From JBFHIJ01 sp963678775 (lineage in GTDB: Bacteria; Bacteroidota; Ignavibacteria; Kapaibacteriales; UBA2268): a stretch of 64,000 nucleotides of DNA. Below are positions 33,854-43,478 of this stretch, in pieces. Below the pieces are notes generated by a model. It ran no database searches, was not told the origin of the DNA, and saw nothing but the letters and a program-made list of their open reading frames with translations. The stretch lies in the NCBI GenBank assembly GCA_963678775.2, contig CAXXGR010000010.1:1-64000 (forward strand), given 5' to 3'. Within the stretch, counting starts at the first letter, position 1; each line of letters begins with the position of its first letter. The position numbers and the translations under genes are program-made.

Positions 33854-36800
33854 ATGAAACAAGTTTTTTGTCTCTTATCGCTTTTTATACTCTCAATTCT
33901 TCATGTGTCAGCTCAAAATGTTGCATATATTTTGCCTGATATCGGGTCGCCCGGTATGAATACTTACGTAGAAATTATCTCTCATGTAGATTCTGTTGGC
34001 ACTTATGGCCCTGATAAAACTTATTGGGGTGATGTTTCAGATAATTTAAAATTAGTATTTGAGAATCCTAATGATACAAATGATATTGTAGTCGGTCCTC
34101 TTATTGTTTCATGGGACGGAAGACTCATATCTACACAAATATTTGTTAATCCGGATGTAAATCCAAACTCTTCGGATTGGGAACTGCTAAATACTCAGTT
34201 TAATAAACGATTTGCTGTGGAGTACAATGGCAATAAATCATCCTATCAAGACTTTTATGTTTTAAATCCAACTCATGTAGGTAATGTTGTATCCAATTCG
34301 GAACGGTATTTAGGCGAAGGTGCTTTAGGCAAACGCTCGCCTCGTGGAGCAATGATAGTCGATTCTTTAATTCTTGCTGATGACAGATACTATCCTTCAT
34401 TGAAAGATTGCGATTTATCTACTCCGGGTAATCAGGCATATCTTCCTCTTGTAATCATGGCTAAATATAAAATAAAAGGCGCAGTGAATACTGTAATCGA
34501 TATGCAAGGCGGAAAGCGAGGACAAAATACTGAAATACAAGATGCTGGCCCCGGTGGTGGCGGTGGCGGTGGAGCATTTGAAGATGTAAATACCGATAGG
34601 TCAAGCGGAAAAAGAGCTGGTAATGGCTTCACTTGTGGTGGATTTGGTGGTGCAAATACATTTTTAAGTGGTAAGACCGGATATTGGGTAAATATTAATT
34701 TGTCTAATTCTACTAATCAAAACGGCTACTCTCTTAACGGAGTTATGGGCGGAGAAACTAAGACTTTTTGTGCTGAAAGTAGTGGTGGCGGTACCGGTCA
34801 TCCATTTGGCAAAGCAGGAGAAGGTTGTGATGGTCAGGATGATAAATCAAAAATTGGATATTATGGCGGTGGTAGCGGATATAGCAATGATGAAAATGGT
34901 GGTAGTGCAGGATATGGTAAAGCAGGTACAGGACCGGGTAATACAGGAGGTAAAATTCATGGGAATCCGATGATTATACCTTTAGCGGGTGGTTCCGGTG
35001 GTGCTTCTGGCAATCCTCAACCTGAATTTGTCGAAAACGAATGGTCCGGTTCCGGCGGCGGAGGCGGAGGTGCTTTAAGGCTTTACGCAAGAGAAATCAT
35101 TGGCTTAGACATACCTGCCTTAGGTGGAGAAGGTGGCAATGCTGATGATGCAGAAGGTGGGAATGGTTCAGGTGGCGCTATAGAACTCTCCGCAAATACT
35201 ACTTTATCTGATATTATTACCAATGTTTCCGGATATGCCTCTAATGGTTATACAGGAGGAGCTGGGTACATAAAAGTAAATGCTGCCGATAAGTCAGCAG
35301 TCATTGACAACACAGGAGGCGGACTGCCGATATATAATTCTGTCAGTTCAGATTCTTTACAATATGTACCTCGCTTGTTTACCTTAGAAGGTACAAAAGG
35401 AACATCAAAAGATGTTAAACTGATGTTTAAAGTAGGACATGAGCCTTGGCAAGATATTACTTCTTCTGCGACTATAAATAATACAGACTGGTCTGTAGAT
35501 TTTGATTTGACTCCTTATATGTCAGATAAATACTTCTATTTCTATGCTTTTCAGGATGAGACGGGAGTCGGTGCTAATCAGTATTTAAATATTCCTGATG
35601 GAGTGCTTTCACAGTCAGCAGCGAATATCTTTATACCTGTGGATGAACCTATGCTCGATGGCGACAAATCATTATACATGACAGTAAATGCCTGCCCGGG
35701 TGATGAAATTACAGACAGCTTGTATCTTTGGAATATAGGTGCCGTACCGGTAGACTTAGATTTTTCAGGGGCTATGTTTGTAAAAAATACATCCGGGTTA
35801 GAGTTAGCATCTCCTGTAAATGATTTGCAATTGATAAAACATAAAGATTCTCAACTTGTCAAAATTAAATATACATACCAATCCGGTGCTAATGGTCCTA
35901 TTTACGATACATTGTTGATTCCTCATAATGATATGCGCACTGGGATCGAGAGACCTTGGCGAGTAGCTGTCACTATATTTATAGAGGAATATGACTATAC
36001 GATCTTAGATGAATATGGAAAATCAATAGAATTCAAAGCAGGTGACGAACTAAATCTGGGGCAGATATGCAGAGACGGAACTGCAGACAAGAGCTTTTAT
36101 ATCAATAATAATAATGATGCAAGATTAACATTTGTTGATTTTGGTTTGCACTCAGGTAACAAAGGTTTTGAGTATATAGTTCTCGAGCCGGGGCCACTTG
36201 ACAAAGATGAAAAAGCATCTGTTTTAGTCAAATATGATGATGCTTCTCAACCTAAAACAGGCATGGAAGTAAAAGATACTTTATATTTTACTTTAGCTGA
36301 ATGCCCTTCAATAAAAGATTCAGTAATCGTATCTATTAGCTTTTTATATTCTACTTTATCCGTTGTAGAGGACTTTAACTTTGGCGCTGTAAGAGTAGGA
36401 GAAACTTTAACAAAAACAGCAACTATCGAAAATATTGGTAACGCAGATGCTTATATTCCGACATTACCTGCAGTGAATGTACCATTTTTAATTATTGCCA
36501 CGAGCCCTTCGCCATTACCGGTTACTCTGAAGCCTGGTGAAACTTTACAGGTTACTATGGAATATGCGCCAACTGTGGAATCTGTAGATGATGGCAAATT
36601 TACAATTGATGCTGTGAGCAATGGGAATACTTGCGATAATCAAATAGATTTAAATATTACCGCATCATCTTTCCAATCTGCTATTATACTTTCAAAAGAC
36701 TCTTTAAATTTTGGGATTGTTGCGGAATGTAATATGCCTGCTGACACATTGCTATTATCTAATAATGTGTCTGCCAGTGGAGACCTTATTTTAAATAGAA

Positions 36801-38677
36801 ATCCTGAAATTATTGGGAAAGATGCTTCGTACTTCTTTTTGAAAAAACATCCGATAATTCCGACTACATTAACACCGGGCAAATCATCTACGTTTATTGT
36901 AGAATTTAACTCACCGGTTGCTACTAAAGGGCTTTATGAAGCTGAGCTACTGGTTTATACAGATGAGCCAAATAGAGATTCAGTGATAGTTATTCCTATC
37001 ACAGCCGAAAGAGATGAAATTGATTTTACATTTGGCACAATTAACAATCCTTTTGCGACTATCGAAACAGCAGTGCCGTTTAATACGCAAATAGATATAA
37101 CTAATAACAGCAAACTGTCAAGGAATGTTTATGCTATTTATACTAACACTACAGAGGCAGTAGTTACTCCTAATTCGTATTTATTTGCTCCGGGAGAGAC
37201 TAAACAGTTTGATTTAGATATTAACTATACAGATACAACAGATTTGAGTTTAGAAGTAAAATTATATACTGATAATCCTTGCACCGATTCGATAAGTACA
37301 CAATTAAACTTTGAAGTTGAGTATGGTCTTGCAGAAATAGAAGCAGCATTGGATTTGAATGTTTTAGCTCCATGCAATATTCATAACGATACGATATATA
37401 TTAGTAATATTGGTACCGCTGACATAGAGTGGCGTGGTATTTCACTGACCAACACTGATTTCACTATTATTGAGGAACCTGTTTTACCTCTTAATCTAGC
37501 ACCTGATGACAGTAGTTATATTATAGTTGAGTTTGATGCAAATGGGAAAGCCGATGGCGAATATTCTGTAGATGCAAATTTTATTGTATATGAGTACGGC
37601 ACTGAAACTCAGCATACTTCAAAAGTTACTGCTACCATACAGTCTGCTTTATTCGCAACTCCAAGTATGTTACAATTTGGGAATGTGATTGAAAAATACC
37701 AAAGTGATGTACAGACTTTGGGAATTAGCAATATTGGAGCGTTCGATGTAGTAATATTAGAAGTAAATTTCCCAACTTCAACTGATTACGAATTAAGTAT
37801 TGAAGAACTATTTGCGGACGGCCCGGCAGTAAATTACCCTCTCCCAGTAGGTGATAGTATTTCATATAACTTAGCCTTTACGCCATATAATATTCAATCT
37901 TATAGTGGAACAATCGAAATAATTGTCCAATACTCAGATTGTATCGACACAATATTGGTTGATTTTACAGCAGAGGGTGTGCCGGATAATATTTTAGAAC
38001 TGACACTGCCAAATCTCACTGTAGATCCGGCCTTGTCTTCTATCAAGCTTCCACTTCAGGCAAAAACATCTAAGTTTGAAATAGAATCTGCTTTGGACTC
38101 TCTTACTATAACATTTGATCGGAATGTAATCAAAATATTAGGAGTAGAGAATGCTTCATATCGCCAGACTCAAGGCTTAGATACTATTGTTGTAATCTTT
38201 AATGACAGCACAAATTATGTAATAGACACAGTCCAAACTACAATAGCAACTATTCACGCTATGCCACTATTAGGTCATATAGAAAGTACAGATTTACTCA
38301 TCCACTATATACCTAAAACGGGAGAAAAAATAAGCCAAGTTGTAGAAAATAATGGTAATATTGCGTTAGACATTTGCAAAGAAGGTGGCGATAGATTGCT
38401 TGCTCAAGCAAACAGAACAGACTTAATAATCACTCCTAACCCGGCAGGAAAAGTGATTAAGATCAAGATGTTCTTGCAAGAAATTGGAAATTACTCTCTT
38501 AAATTATTTGATCTAAGTGGAAAACTATTCTATGAGAATACAATAGAAAATACTATATTTGCGGGCACTGAAAAATCATTACAGCTTTCTACAGAAAGTA
38601 TTGGCACTGGTGAGTATATGATGATGCTAATATCTCCAAGCCAAAGCATTAGTAAGAAAGTTGTAGTCATTAAATAG
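33854..38677 (+). CDS. Giant secreted protein with Gly-rich region, Ig-like repeats and type IX sorting tail
   Basis: 1607 residues. Signal peptide ending HVSAQN. Residues about 1-215 are unrecognised. Residues about 220-440 are very Gly-rich (GPGGGGGGGAFED, GSGGGGGGALRL) with a repeated 'GG...G' pattern. From about 750 to 1400 come beta-sandwich repeats of the choice-of-anchor D/ASH-like kind (FNFGAVRVGETLTKTATI, LNFGIVAECNMPADT, LQFGNVIEKYQSDVQTLGI). The last 85 residues form a type A type IX sorting domain (LIITPNPAGKVIKIKM, LFDLSGKLFYE, GTGEYMMMLIS, KKVVVIK). It is probably exported by T9SS and displayed on or released from the cell surface. It forms its own transcription unit with no neighbouring T9SS machinery. 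An adhesin or matrix protein is the natural inference. Confidence 0.88.
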   Translation: MKQVFCLLSLFILSILHVSAQNVAYILPDIGSPGMNTYVEIISHVDSVGTYGPDKTYWGDVSDNLKLVFENPNDTNDIVVGPLIVSWDGRLISTQIFVNPDVNPNSSDWELLNTQFNKRFAVEYNGNKSSYQDFYVLNPTHVGNVVSNSERYLGEGALGKRSPRGAMIVDSLILADDRYYPSLKDCDLSTPGNQAYLPLVIMAKYKIKGAVNTVIDMQGGKRGQNTEIQDAGPGGGGGGGAFEDVNTDRSSGKRAGNGFTCGGFGGANTFLSGKTGYWVNINLSNSTNQNGYSLNGVMGGETKTFCAESSGGGTGHPFGKAGEGCDGQDDKSKIGYYGGGSGYSNDENGGSAGYGKAGTGPGNTGGKIHGNPMIIPLAGGSGGASGNPQPEFVENEWSGSGGGGGGALRLYAREIIGLDIPALGGEGGNADDAEGGNGSGGAIELSANTTLSDIITNVSGYASNGYTGGAGYIKVNAADKSAVIDNTGGGLPIYNSVSSDSLQYVPRLFTLEGTKGTSKDVKLMFKVGHEPWQDITSSATINNTDWSVDFDLTPYMSDKYFYFYAFQDETGVGANQYLNIPDGVLSQSAANIFIPVDEPMLDGDKSLYMTVNACPGDEITDSLYLWNIGAVPVDLDFSGAMFVKNTSGLELASPVNDLQLIKHKDSQLVKIKYTYQSGANGPIYDTLLIPHNDMRTGIERPWRVAVTIFIEEYDYTILDEYGKSIEFKAGDELNLGQICRDGTADKSFYINNNNDARLTFVDFGLHSGNKGFEYIVLEPGPLDKDEKASVLVKYDDASQPKTGMEVKDTLYFTLAECPSIKDSVIVSISFLYSTLSVVEDFNFGAVRVGETLTKTATIENIGNADAYIPTLPAVNVPFLIIATSPSPLPVTLKPGETLQVTMEYAPTVESVDDGKFTIDAVSNGNTCDNQIDLNITASSFQSAIILSKDSLNFGIVAECNMPADTLLLSNNVSASGDLILNRNPEIIGKDASYFFLKKHPIIPTTLTPGKSSTFIVEFNSPVATKGLYEAELLVYTDEPNRDSVIVIPITAERDEIDFTFGTINNPFATIETAVPFNTQIDITNNSKLSRNVYAIYTNTTEAVVTPNSYLFAPGETKQFDLDINYTDTTDLSLEVKLYTDNPCTDSISTQLNFEVEYGLAEIEAALDLNVLAPCNIHNDTIYISNIGTADIEWRGISLTNTDFTIIEEPVLPLNLAPDDSSYIIVEFDANGKADGEYSVDANFIVYEYGTETQHTSKVTATIQSALFATPSMLQFGNVIEKYQSDVQTLGISNIGAFDVVILEVNFPTSTDYELSIEELFADGPAVNYPLPVGDSISYNLAFTPYNIQSYSGTIEIIVQYSDCIDTILVDFTAEGVPDNILELTLPNLTVDPALSSIKLPLQAKTSKFEIESALDSLTITFDRNVIKILGVENASYRQTQGLDTIVVIFNDSTNYVIDTVQTTIATIHAMPLLGHIESTDLLIHYIPKTGEKISQVVENNGNIALDICKEGGDRLLAQANRTDLIITPNPAGKVIKIKMFLQEIGNYSLKLFDLSGKLFYENTIENTIFAGTEKSLQLSTESIGTGEYMMMLISPSQSISKKVVVIK

Positions 38678-38737
38678 ACAAAAGACTTATACTTTTACAG
38701 TGTATGCTTATGTGGAAAAAAAATGTGCATTTTATGC

Positions 38738-38768
38738 TTGCATATTTTGCGTAAGTGTCTTATATTTG
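38738..38768 (+). promoter_or_regulatory. Promoter of the small-protein/rpmE/rpsR operon
   Basis: TTG at 38738-38740, a 20-base spacer, and TATATTTG at 38761-38768, an exact TAnnTTTG match; the start codon follows 39 bases later. Confidence 0.72.
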
Positions 38769-38807
38769 TTGTTCATAACGTTTGACTAATAAGAAAGAAA
38801 AAGAAAA

Positions 38808-38975
38808 ATGGCTAAAAAACAAACCTTCGGTGACAAAAATAAAAAAGTAGTAGACAAACAAGTAATCAAAGTTGTTAAAGGCTACCGCAGCGAAGAGGGT
38901 ACTGTTCGCTTCTTAGAACAATTTGTTAAAGTTGACGATTACAGTGTAGCTGACAAAATTGACATAAATAGATAA
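38808..38975 (+). CDS. Small basic protein heading the rpmE-rpsR operon
   Basis: 55 residues, MAKKQTFGDKNKKVV... to ...DYSVADKIDINR; Lys-rich first half, acidic/mixed second half. Not a ribosomal protein that I recognise. Support for a real gene: good promoter upstream, AAGAAAGAAAAAGAA purine leader before the ATG, stop eight bases before rpmE, and coding-like composition. Small proteins of this kind occur beside rpmE in related genomes, as far as I remember, but I cannot name a family. A ribosome-associated role is inferred from position only. Confidence 0.75.
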   Translation: MAKKQTFGDKNKKVVDKQVIKVVKGYRSEEGTVRFLEQFVKVDDYSVADKIDINR

Positions 38976-38983
38976 GGGAAGCT

Positions 38984-39217
38984 ATGAAAAAAGGAATTCA
39001 TCCGGCATATCGTACAATCGAAGTTGTTATGACTGATGGAACGACTTTCAAAACTCGTTCTTGTTATAAAAAAGATCGTATGGTTTTGGAGATTGACTCA
39101 AAATCGCATCCATTCTACACCGGTAAACAAGTATTAGTGGATACAGCCGGTCGTGTAGAAAGATTCAAAAAACGCTTCGAAAAAGCGCAGCAAATTAGAG
39201 AAACAAGGAGGAAATAA
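38984..39217 (+). CDS. rpmE: Ribosomal protein bL31 (zinc-free form)
   Basis: 77 residues. MKKGIHPAYRTIEVVMTDGTTFKTRSC at the start and HPFYTGKQVLVDTAGRVERFKKRF near the end are diagnostic for bL31. Only one Cys remains (RSCYKKDR), so the Cys4 zinc site is absent and this is the C-minus form. AAGGGAAGC precedes the ATG. rpsR starts three bases after the stop. Confidence 0.95.
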   Translation: MKKGIHPAYRTIEVVMTDGTTFKTRSCYKKDRMVLEIDSKSHPFYTGKQVLVDTAGRVERFKKRFEKAQQIRETRRK

Positions 39218-39220
39218 CGC

Positions 39221-39484
39221 ATGGCTATTCATCCTATGCAGTCCGGGGCGACGTTCAGACCAAATAAGCGAACCGGAAAGAAAAAACCAAATCCAATGAA
39301 AGAGCAAAGAGTAGTTGACTACCTTGATACTAAATTCTTGGGTCGTTTTACTAACGATCAAGGTAAAATCTTACCTCGTAGAATCACAGGTGTCTCTGCT
39401 TACCAACAGCGTCAAGTTGCTACAGCGATTAAATATTCTCGCCACTTAGCACTTATGCCATTTGTTGCTCAGGATATTACTTAA
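39221..39484 (+). CDS. rpsR: Ribosomal protein bS18
   Basis: 87 residues. KEQRVVDYLDTKFLGRFTND, GKILPRRITGVSAYQQRQVATAIKYSRHLALMPF is the bS18 core. The N-terminal extension is Arg/Lys-rich. AGGAGGAAATAAC gives a strong ribosome binding site. rpsR usually sits with rpsF, ssb and rplI; here those are absent and it is paired with rpmE. Confidence 0.97.
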   Translation: MAIHPMQSGATFRPNKRTGKKKPNPMKEQRVVDYLDTKFLGRFTNDQGKILPRRITGVSAYQQRQVATAIKYSRHLALMPFVAQDIT

Positions 39485-39510
39485 TCCGGTCAAACAAAGA
39501 AAATTATATA

Positions 39511-39537
39511 AAAAGCTGTCTTCGGACAGCTTTTTTT
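39511..39537 (+). terminator. Terminator of the rpmE-rpsR operon
   Basis: AAAAGCTGTC-TTCG-GACAGCTTTTTTT: perfect stem closed by a very stable C(UUCG)G tetraloop, with a seven-T tail. Confidence 0.97.
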
Positions 39538-39746
39538 GTTTGCAGTTGTGGGGAAGTATTAGAAACAAGTCGGGTAATACTGTAATATTTTTAGATTGCT
39601 TGTCACTGTCTGGTTGGACTTTGTAATCTGGGTATTGAGAAGAAAGAGATGGTTAGGCGCAAATCTAACTGTGAAGGTAACACAGAAACGAATTGTTCTC
39701 TAAGAGAGAACCGGATATTGTACTTTAAAGAAGCCGGAATATTGTT

Positions 39747-40607
39747 TTACTGAGCTATTATACCGGGCTCGATATGAACTGTCGCTTTCATTGCAAATTG
39801 CTCTAATATGGCATGTTCCAGAGCGTCAGCTATGTTATGAGCTTCAAGTACTGTCATAGTTTCAGGTAGTCTAATGTCTAAATTAAGCTCTTTATGGTCA
39901 CCATAATTATGAAGTTTCAAATTATGTATGGATGTAATCCTAGAGTCTATAGAGTTGGATAAATTAATTATATCATGTAGCATACTTGCGTCAGGTGTCT
40001 CGCCTAAGAGACCTCCTATAGTGTCTTTAATGATTTCATAGGCTGCATAAATAATCATTATACTTACGCCCATGCCTGCCACACCGTCAAACCACCAAGC
40101 TATACCATTGAAAATCACACCAATCAGAATAATTGCCGATGAAATAGAGTCCGTACGGTGATGCCAACCATCTGCCATTAGGGATTGAGAGTTCAGCTTT
40201 TTGCCCATCCGAATGGTAACTTGAGCAAAAGCTTCTTTAATAATAATACTTAGAGAAATAACATATAAACTTATTTGACCATAATATGTTGTTTCGTGGG
40301 TGAGAAGTCTGAGGAATGATTCAATAGCAAAGTTTAAACCTACCATCCCAAGGACAGACCCTACCATAATTGCTGCTATAGATTCAGCACGGCCATGACC
40401 AAAAGGATGTTCGCTATCCGGTGGCATAGCTGCTATTTTAAAACCCACAAGCACTATAACAGAAGTCATTGTGTCGGATAATGAGTGCCAAGCATCAGCA
40501 ATAATCGCGACCGAATTATCCATAACTCCGGCAAAATATTTAAAGCCAAAAAGTATTGCATTGGCTATTATAGAGGACCAGATTAGTATTTTAACTTCTT
40601 TTTTCAT
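39747..40607 (-). CDS. Cation diffusion facilitator family transporter
   Basis: Inner-membrane proton/divalent metal (Zn, Cd, Fe or Mn) antiporter. 286 residues: six predicted helices, then a cytoplasmic C-terminal ferredoxin-like domain from about residue 205. Metal-site pairs are visible as ADAWHSLSD in helix 2 (Asp38, His41, Asp45) and DGWHHRTDS in helix 5 (H-x3-D). The H-x3-D pattern points to zinc, but specificity cannot be settled by eye. There is no His-rich loop. The LolC-like permease gene is upstream, with a gap of six bases. Confidence 0.92.
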   Translation of the reverse strand: MKKEVKILIWSSIIANAILFGFKYFAGVMDNSVAIIADAWHSLSDTMTSVIVLVGFKIAAMPPDSEHPFGHGRAESIAAIMVGSVLGMVGLNFAIESFLRLLTHETTYYGQISLYVISLSIIIKEAFAQVTIRMGKKLNSQSLMADGWHHRTDSISSAIILIGVIFNGIAWWFDGVAGMGVSIMIIYAAYEIIKDTIGGLLGETPDASMLHDIINLSNSIDSRITSIHNLKLHNYGDHKELNLDIRLPETMTVLEAHNIADALEHAILEQFAMKATVHIEPGIIAQ

Positions 40608-40613
40608 TTCACA

Positions 40614-41828
40614 TTACTCAGATCTGAATGAGTTAACAATATCAGTTGAAGCGGCTCTTTGAGAAGGAAAATAAGTCGAAACCGCAGATAAAACAAGCGT
40701 AAATATTACAGTAATCAAAATGTCGATATAATTCATAGAAACAGGAATAGCATCAATAAAATATGTACCCGAATCTACTGTAAAAAGCTTATATTTTTCC
40801 TGAGCAAGGCATAGACCTATTCCAATAATGCTACCTGCAAGTGAACTAATGACACCAATAAAAATTCCAGCATGTCGAAATATTTTTTGTATATCCTTTC
40901 CTGTAGCACCCATAGCCATAAGTACTGCTATATCTTTTCTTTTCTCTATAACAGACATCGACAAAGATGCAAGTATATTGAATATAGCAATAATGATAAT
41001 CAATCCTACAACTATAAACGACGCCATTTTTTCAAATTCCATTACGTTGTATAGCGCTTTATTTAAATCAATCCATGATTTATATTCTAACTTGGGGAAC
41101 TTAGATGCAAGTATTCTAGATTTATCTTGAGCTAAGTCGAAATCAAATAATTTTAAATCTAAAGAAACAGTATTAGATTTATTACCGTAAAGGCGTTTAA
41201 ATCCACTGAAGGAAGTGAATGCAAGCTGACTGTCATAATCTTTTATATTTGTTTGGAATATTCCGGTTACTTCAAACTTTCTTCCTTTTAAATTACTATA
41301 TGCAAGCATAGATTTTTCTATTATTTCGGGCGAGAATAGAGTTAAGGTATCGCCTGGCAACACTTTCATTTTATCAGCTAAAGCAACACCAATCACTATT
41401 CCGGGTAATTGTCCGGAACCGTTAAAAGAAAATGTCCCATAATTGAGATTAAATTTAATACCGTAAAGATAATCCAAACTGTCATTTTGATAAGCTCTAA
41501 TCTCAAATACGTTCAGCTTATCTTTCCCTATAGCTACAACTCTGCCGGTTTTATTAATAGCAGAGTTGTTTATTTGCGTGTCCGCTCTCAAATAACTGTT
41601 CAGCTCTTTAAGCTCTGATTCCGAACCGGTTACTCTGATGTGAGGATCAAAGCCTACAATTTGCTCAATCGTAAGAGCCTGAAACCCATTCATGATAGCC
41701 ATTACACAAATAAGAGCAGCTACACCTACTGTAATGCCTAACATAGATATTTTTGTGATAATTGAAATAAAATGGTAAGCACTTCGAGAGAAAATATATT
41801 TAAAAGCTATTTTATTATAGTATTTCAT
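40614..41828 (-). CDS. ABC transporter permease, LolC/LolE (FtsX-MacB) type
   Basis: 404 residues from the ATG at 41828, which is preceded by TTGGAGTCCA; a start 54 bases further upstream lacks such a site. Topology: N-terminal helix (TKISMLGITVGVAALICVMAIMNGF), a long periplasmic domain (about 50-250), then three helices in the FtsX-like domain (FIVVGLIIIIAIFNILASLSMSVIEKRKDIAVLMAMGA). The sequence matches lipoprotein-releasing permeases in length and order. The ATPase partner LolD is not adjacent. A macrolide/peptide exporter permease is the alternative. Confidence 0.85.
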   Translation of the reverse strand: MKYYNKIAFKYIFSRSAYHFISIITKISMLGITVGVAALICVMAIMNGFQALTIEQIVGFDPHIRVTGSESELKELNSYLRADTQINNSAINKTGRVVAIGKDKLNVFEIRAYQNDSLDYLYGIKFNLNYGTFSFNGSGQLPGIVIGVALADKMKVLPGDTLTLFSPEIIEKSMLAYSNLKGRKFEVTGIFQTNIKDYDSQLAFTSFSGFKRLYGNKSNTVSLDLKLFDFDLAQDKSRILASKFPKLEYKSWIDLNKALYNVMEFEKMASFIVVGLIIIIAIFNILASLSMSVIEKRKDIAVLMAMGATGKDIQKIFRHAGIFIGVISSLAGSIIGIGLCLAQEKYKLFTVDSGTYFIDAIPVSMNYIDILITVIFTLVLSAVSTYFPSQRAASTDIVNSFRSE

Positions 41829-42055
41829 TGGACTCCAACTAACTATTCCTTTATGCAGGAAATAAGTAAAATAAACTGACACAAAACTAAGAAAAAATCA
41901 GAACAATTTTTGGAAAAGAGTATATGTACGAAATGGTATAAAAGAATATAGCAGTAAAAAATATATTATAAGGACAAGATATAATGGTATTTCAAATTAA
42001 ACATTGTAAGCATTGAGCACAAAAAATTCTAACTCATTAGTTCCAATCTTTTATC

Positions 42056-42087
42056 TTTGTTACTTATATAATATGCTTGTATATTTG
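42056..42087 (+). promoter_or_regulatory. Promoter of the M16 peptidase gene
   Basis: TTTG at 42056-42059, a 20-base spacer, TATATTTG at 42080-42087: both boxes perfect. It excludes the in-frame TTG at 42013 as a start and supports the ATG at 42121. Confidence 0.78.
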
Positions 42088-42120
42088 TGGTTACGAAAAA
42101 AGCAATCATCAAGGCATAAA

Positions 42121-43377
42121 ATGACTGAAATAATCATGGATAATCATGTTAGGTTTGGAAGAACTGTTTTAGATAATGGAATAGTTATATTAACTGAGCA
42201 AATTCCTACAGTAGAGTCTTTTTCATTAGGAATCTCTTTAGATGCAGGCTCTTCTAATGATCCTGAAGGTATGGAAGGTATGGCTCATTTATTAGAGCAT
42301 GCAATATTTAAAAGTTCTAAAAAATATTCTGCCAGAAGAATTGCAACTGAATTTGAATCAGTAGGTGCTTATACTAATGCTTATACCAGCAAAGAGTTTA
42401 CTTGCTTTTACGTGCGTGCCTTAACAAAGAATTTCAAAAAGTCTCTAAATACTCTTTCGGAAATAATATTGAATCCACTTTTCAAAGACAAAGAGATACG
42501 AAATGAAATTTCTGTAGTGGCAGAAGAAATAGTTTCTTACGAAGATGATCCCGAAGAAGTAATCTTTGACTTAGGTGATGAATTGCTTTTTGCAGATACT
42601 CGCCTAAAACATCCAATAGTAGGATATACCGACACTGTAAAAAAAATAACTCCTGAGGCTCTTAGGGAATTTCATTCCAGATATTTTGCTCCAAATAGAT
42701 TAGTTATCTCGTTCGCCGGGAATCTATCTCATGATTACGTAGCAAATAAAGCTGCAGCAATATTTGGCAATATGCAATCTATTGGGCTTAGGGATGACAT
42801 AATTGAGCTAAGTAATTCAAAAAAAGAACAAACCAAAGAAATGCCAATTAGCCAACTCCATTTTCTAATGGGCAGACAAGTGCCGGGACTAAGAGCTGAT
42901 GAGCGTCATGCTCTTTCATGCTTTAATGTATTATTTGGCGATGGCATGAGTTCTCGTTTATACCATGCCCTACGTGAAAGAAACGGACTCGGATATGCTG
43001 TATACTCTAATGTACAAGGCTATAAAGATGTCTCAGCTTTCTACATTTATGCTGCTTTAGAGGAGAATAAACTGAAACGTGCAGGAAAAATTATTATGCA
43101 CGAATTAGAGAAGCTACATTCAGGAAATATCACTAAAGCTGAGCTTATGAGAGCGAAAGAGCAATTAAAATCCGGAACTATTATGGAGTTAGAAAGTCTT
43201 TCTGTAAGGATGCAGTCTCTTGCCAAAAGCGAAATACTTAGTAAAAAGCATGAAACACTCCAAGACCTTATGAATGACATTGATTCTATTCAAATGAATG
43301 ACATTAGAGATGTGATAGACAGATTTTTCTCTAATGATGACTGGAGTAAGATAATAATAACACCAAACGGCGACTAA
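42121..43377 (+). CDS. M16-family zinc metallopeptidase
   Basis: 418 residues, a normal single-chain M16B processing peptidase. The inverted zinc motif is HLLEH (His56, Glu59, His60) in GMEGMAHLLEHAIFKSS, and the distal Glu lies in EISVVAEEIVSYEDD about 75 residues on. The second, inactive half contains LHFLMGRQVPGLRADERHA and ERNGLGYAVYSN, the R/Y pair that holds the substrate. There is no signal peptide, so it is probably cytoplasmic, degrading peptides. A promoter lies 34 bases upstream. The LON-domain gene follows after about 100 bases. Confidence 0.94.
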   Translation: MTEIIMDNHVRFGRTVLDNGIVILTEQIPTVESFSLGISLDAGSSNDPEGMEGMAHLLEHAIFKSSKKYSARRIATEFESVGAYTNAYTSKEFTCFYVRALTKNFKKSLNTLSEIILNPLFKDKEIRNEISVVAEEIVSYEDDPEEVIFDLGDELLFADTRLKHPIVGYTDTVKKITPEALREFHSRYFAPNRLVISFAGNLSHDYVANKAAAIFGNMQSIGLRDDIIELSNSKKEQTKEMPISQLHFLMGRQVPGLRADERHALSCFNVLFGDGMSSRLYHALRERNGLGYAVYSNVQGYKDVSAFYIYAALEENKLKRAGKIIMHELEKLHSGNITKAELMRAKEQLKSGTIMELESLSVRMQSLAKSEILSKKHETLQDLMNDIDSIQMNDIRDVIDRFFSNDDWSKIIITPNGD

Positions 43378-43478
43378 ATTTTATAACTTATCAATCATTT
43401 ATTCTCAAAGCACTCTGAATAGTTGTCAATAATTAAGACAAATTTTTGTATCTTAATAGCAAAAATGGAGAGTTGTTT

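Noticed and set aside
39695..39711. Palindrome GTTCTCT-AAG-AGAGAAC near the end of the cation-efflux gene
   Set aside because: It lacks a T-tract on either strand and lies between convergent gene ends, so I could not assign a role; kept only as a note.
42013..42120. N-terminal extension of the M16 peptidase from a TTG
   Set aside because: A perfect promoter (42056-42087) lies inside the extension, and the extra residues do not resemble the family.
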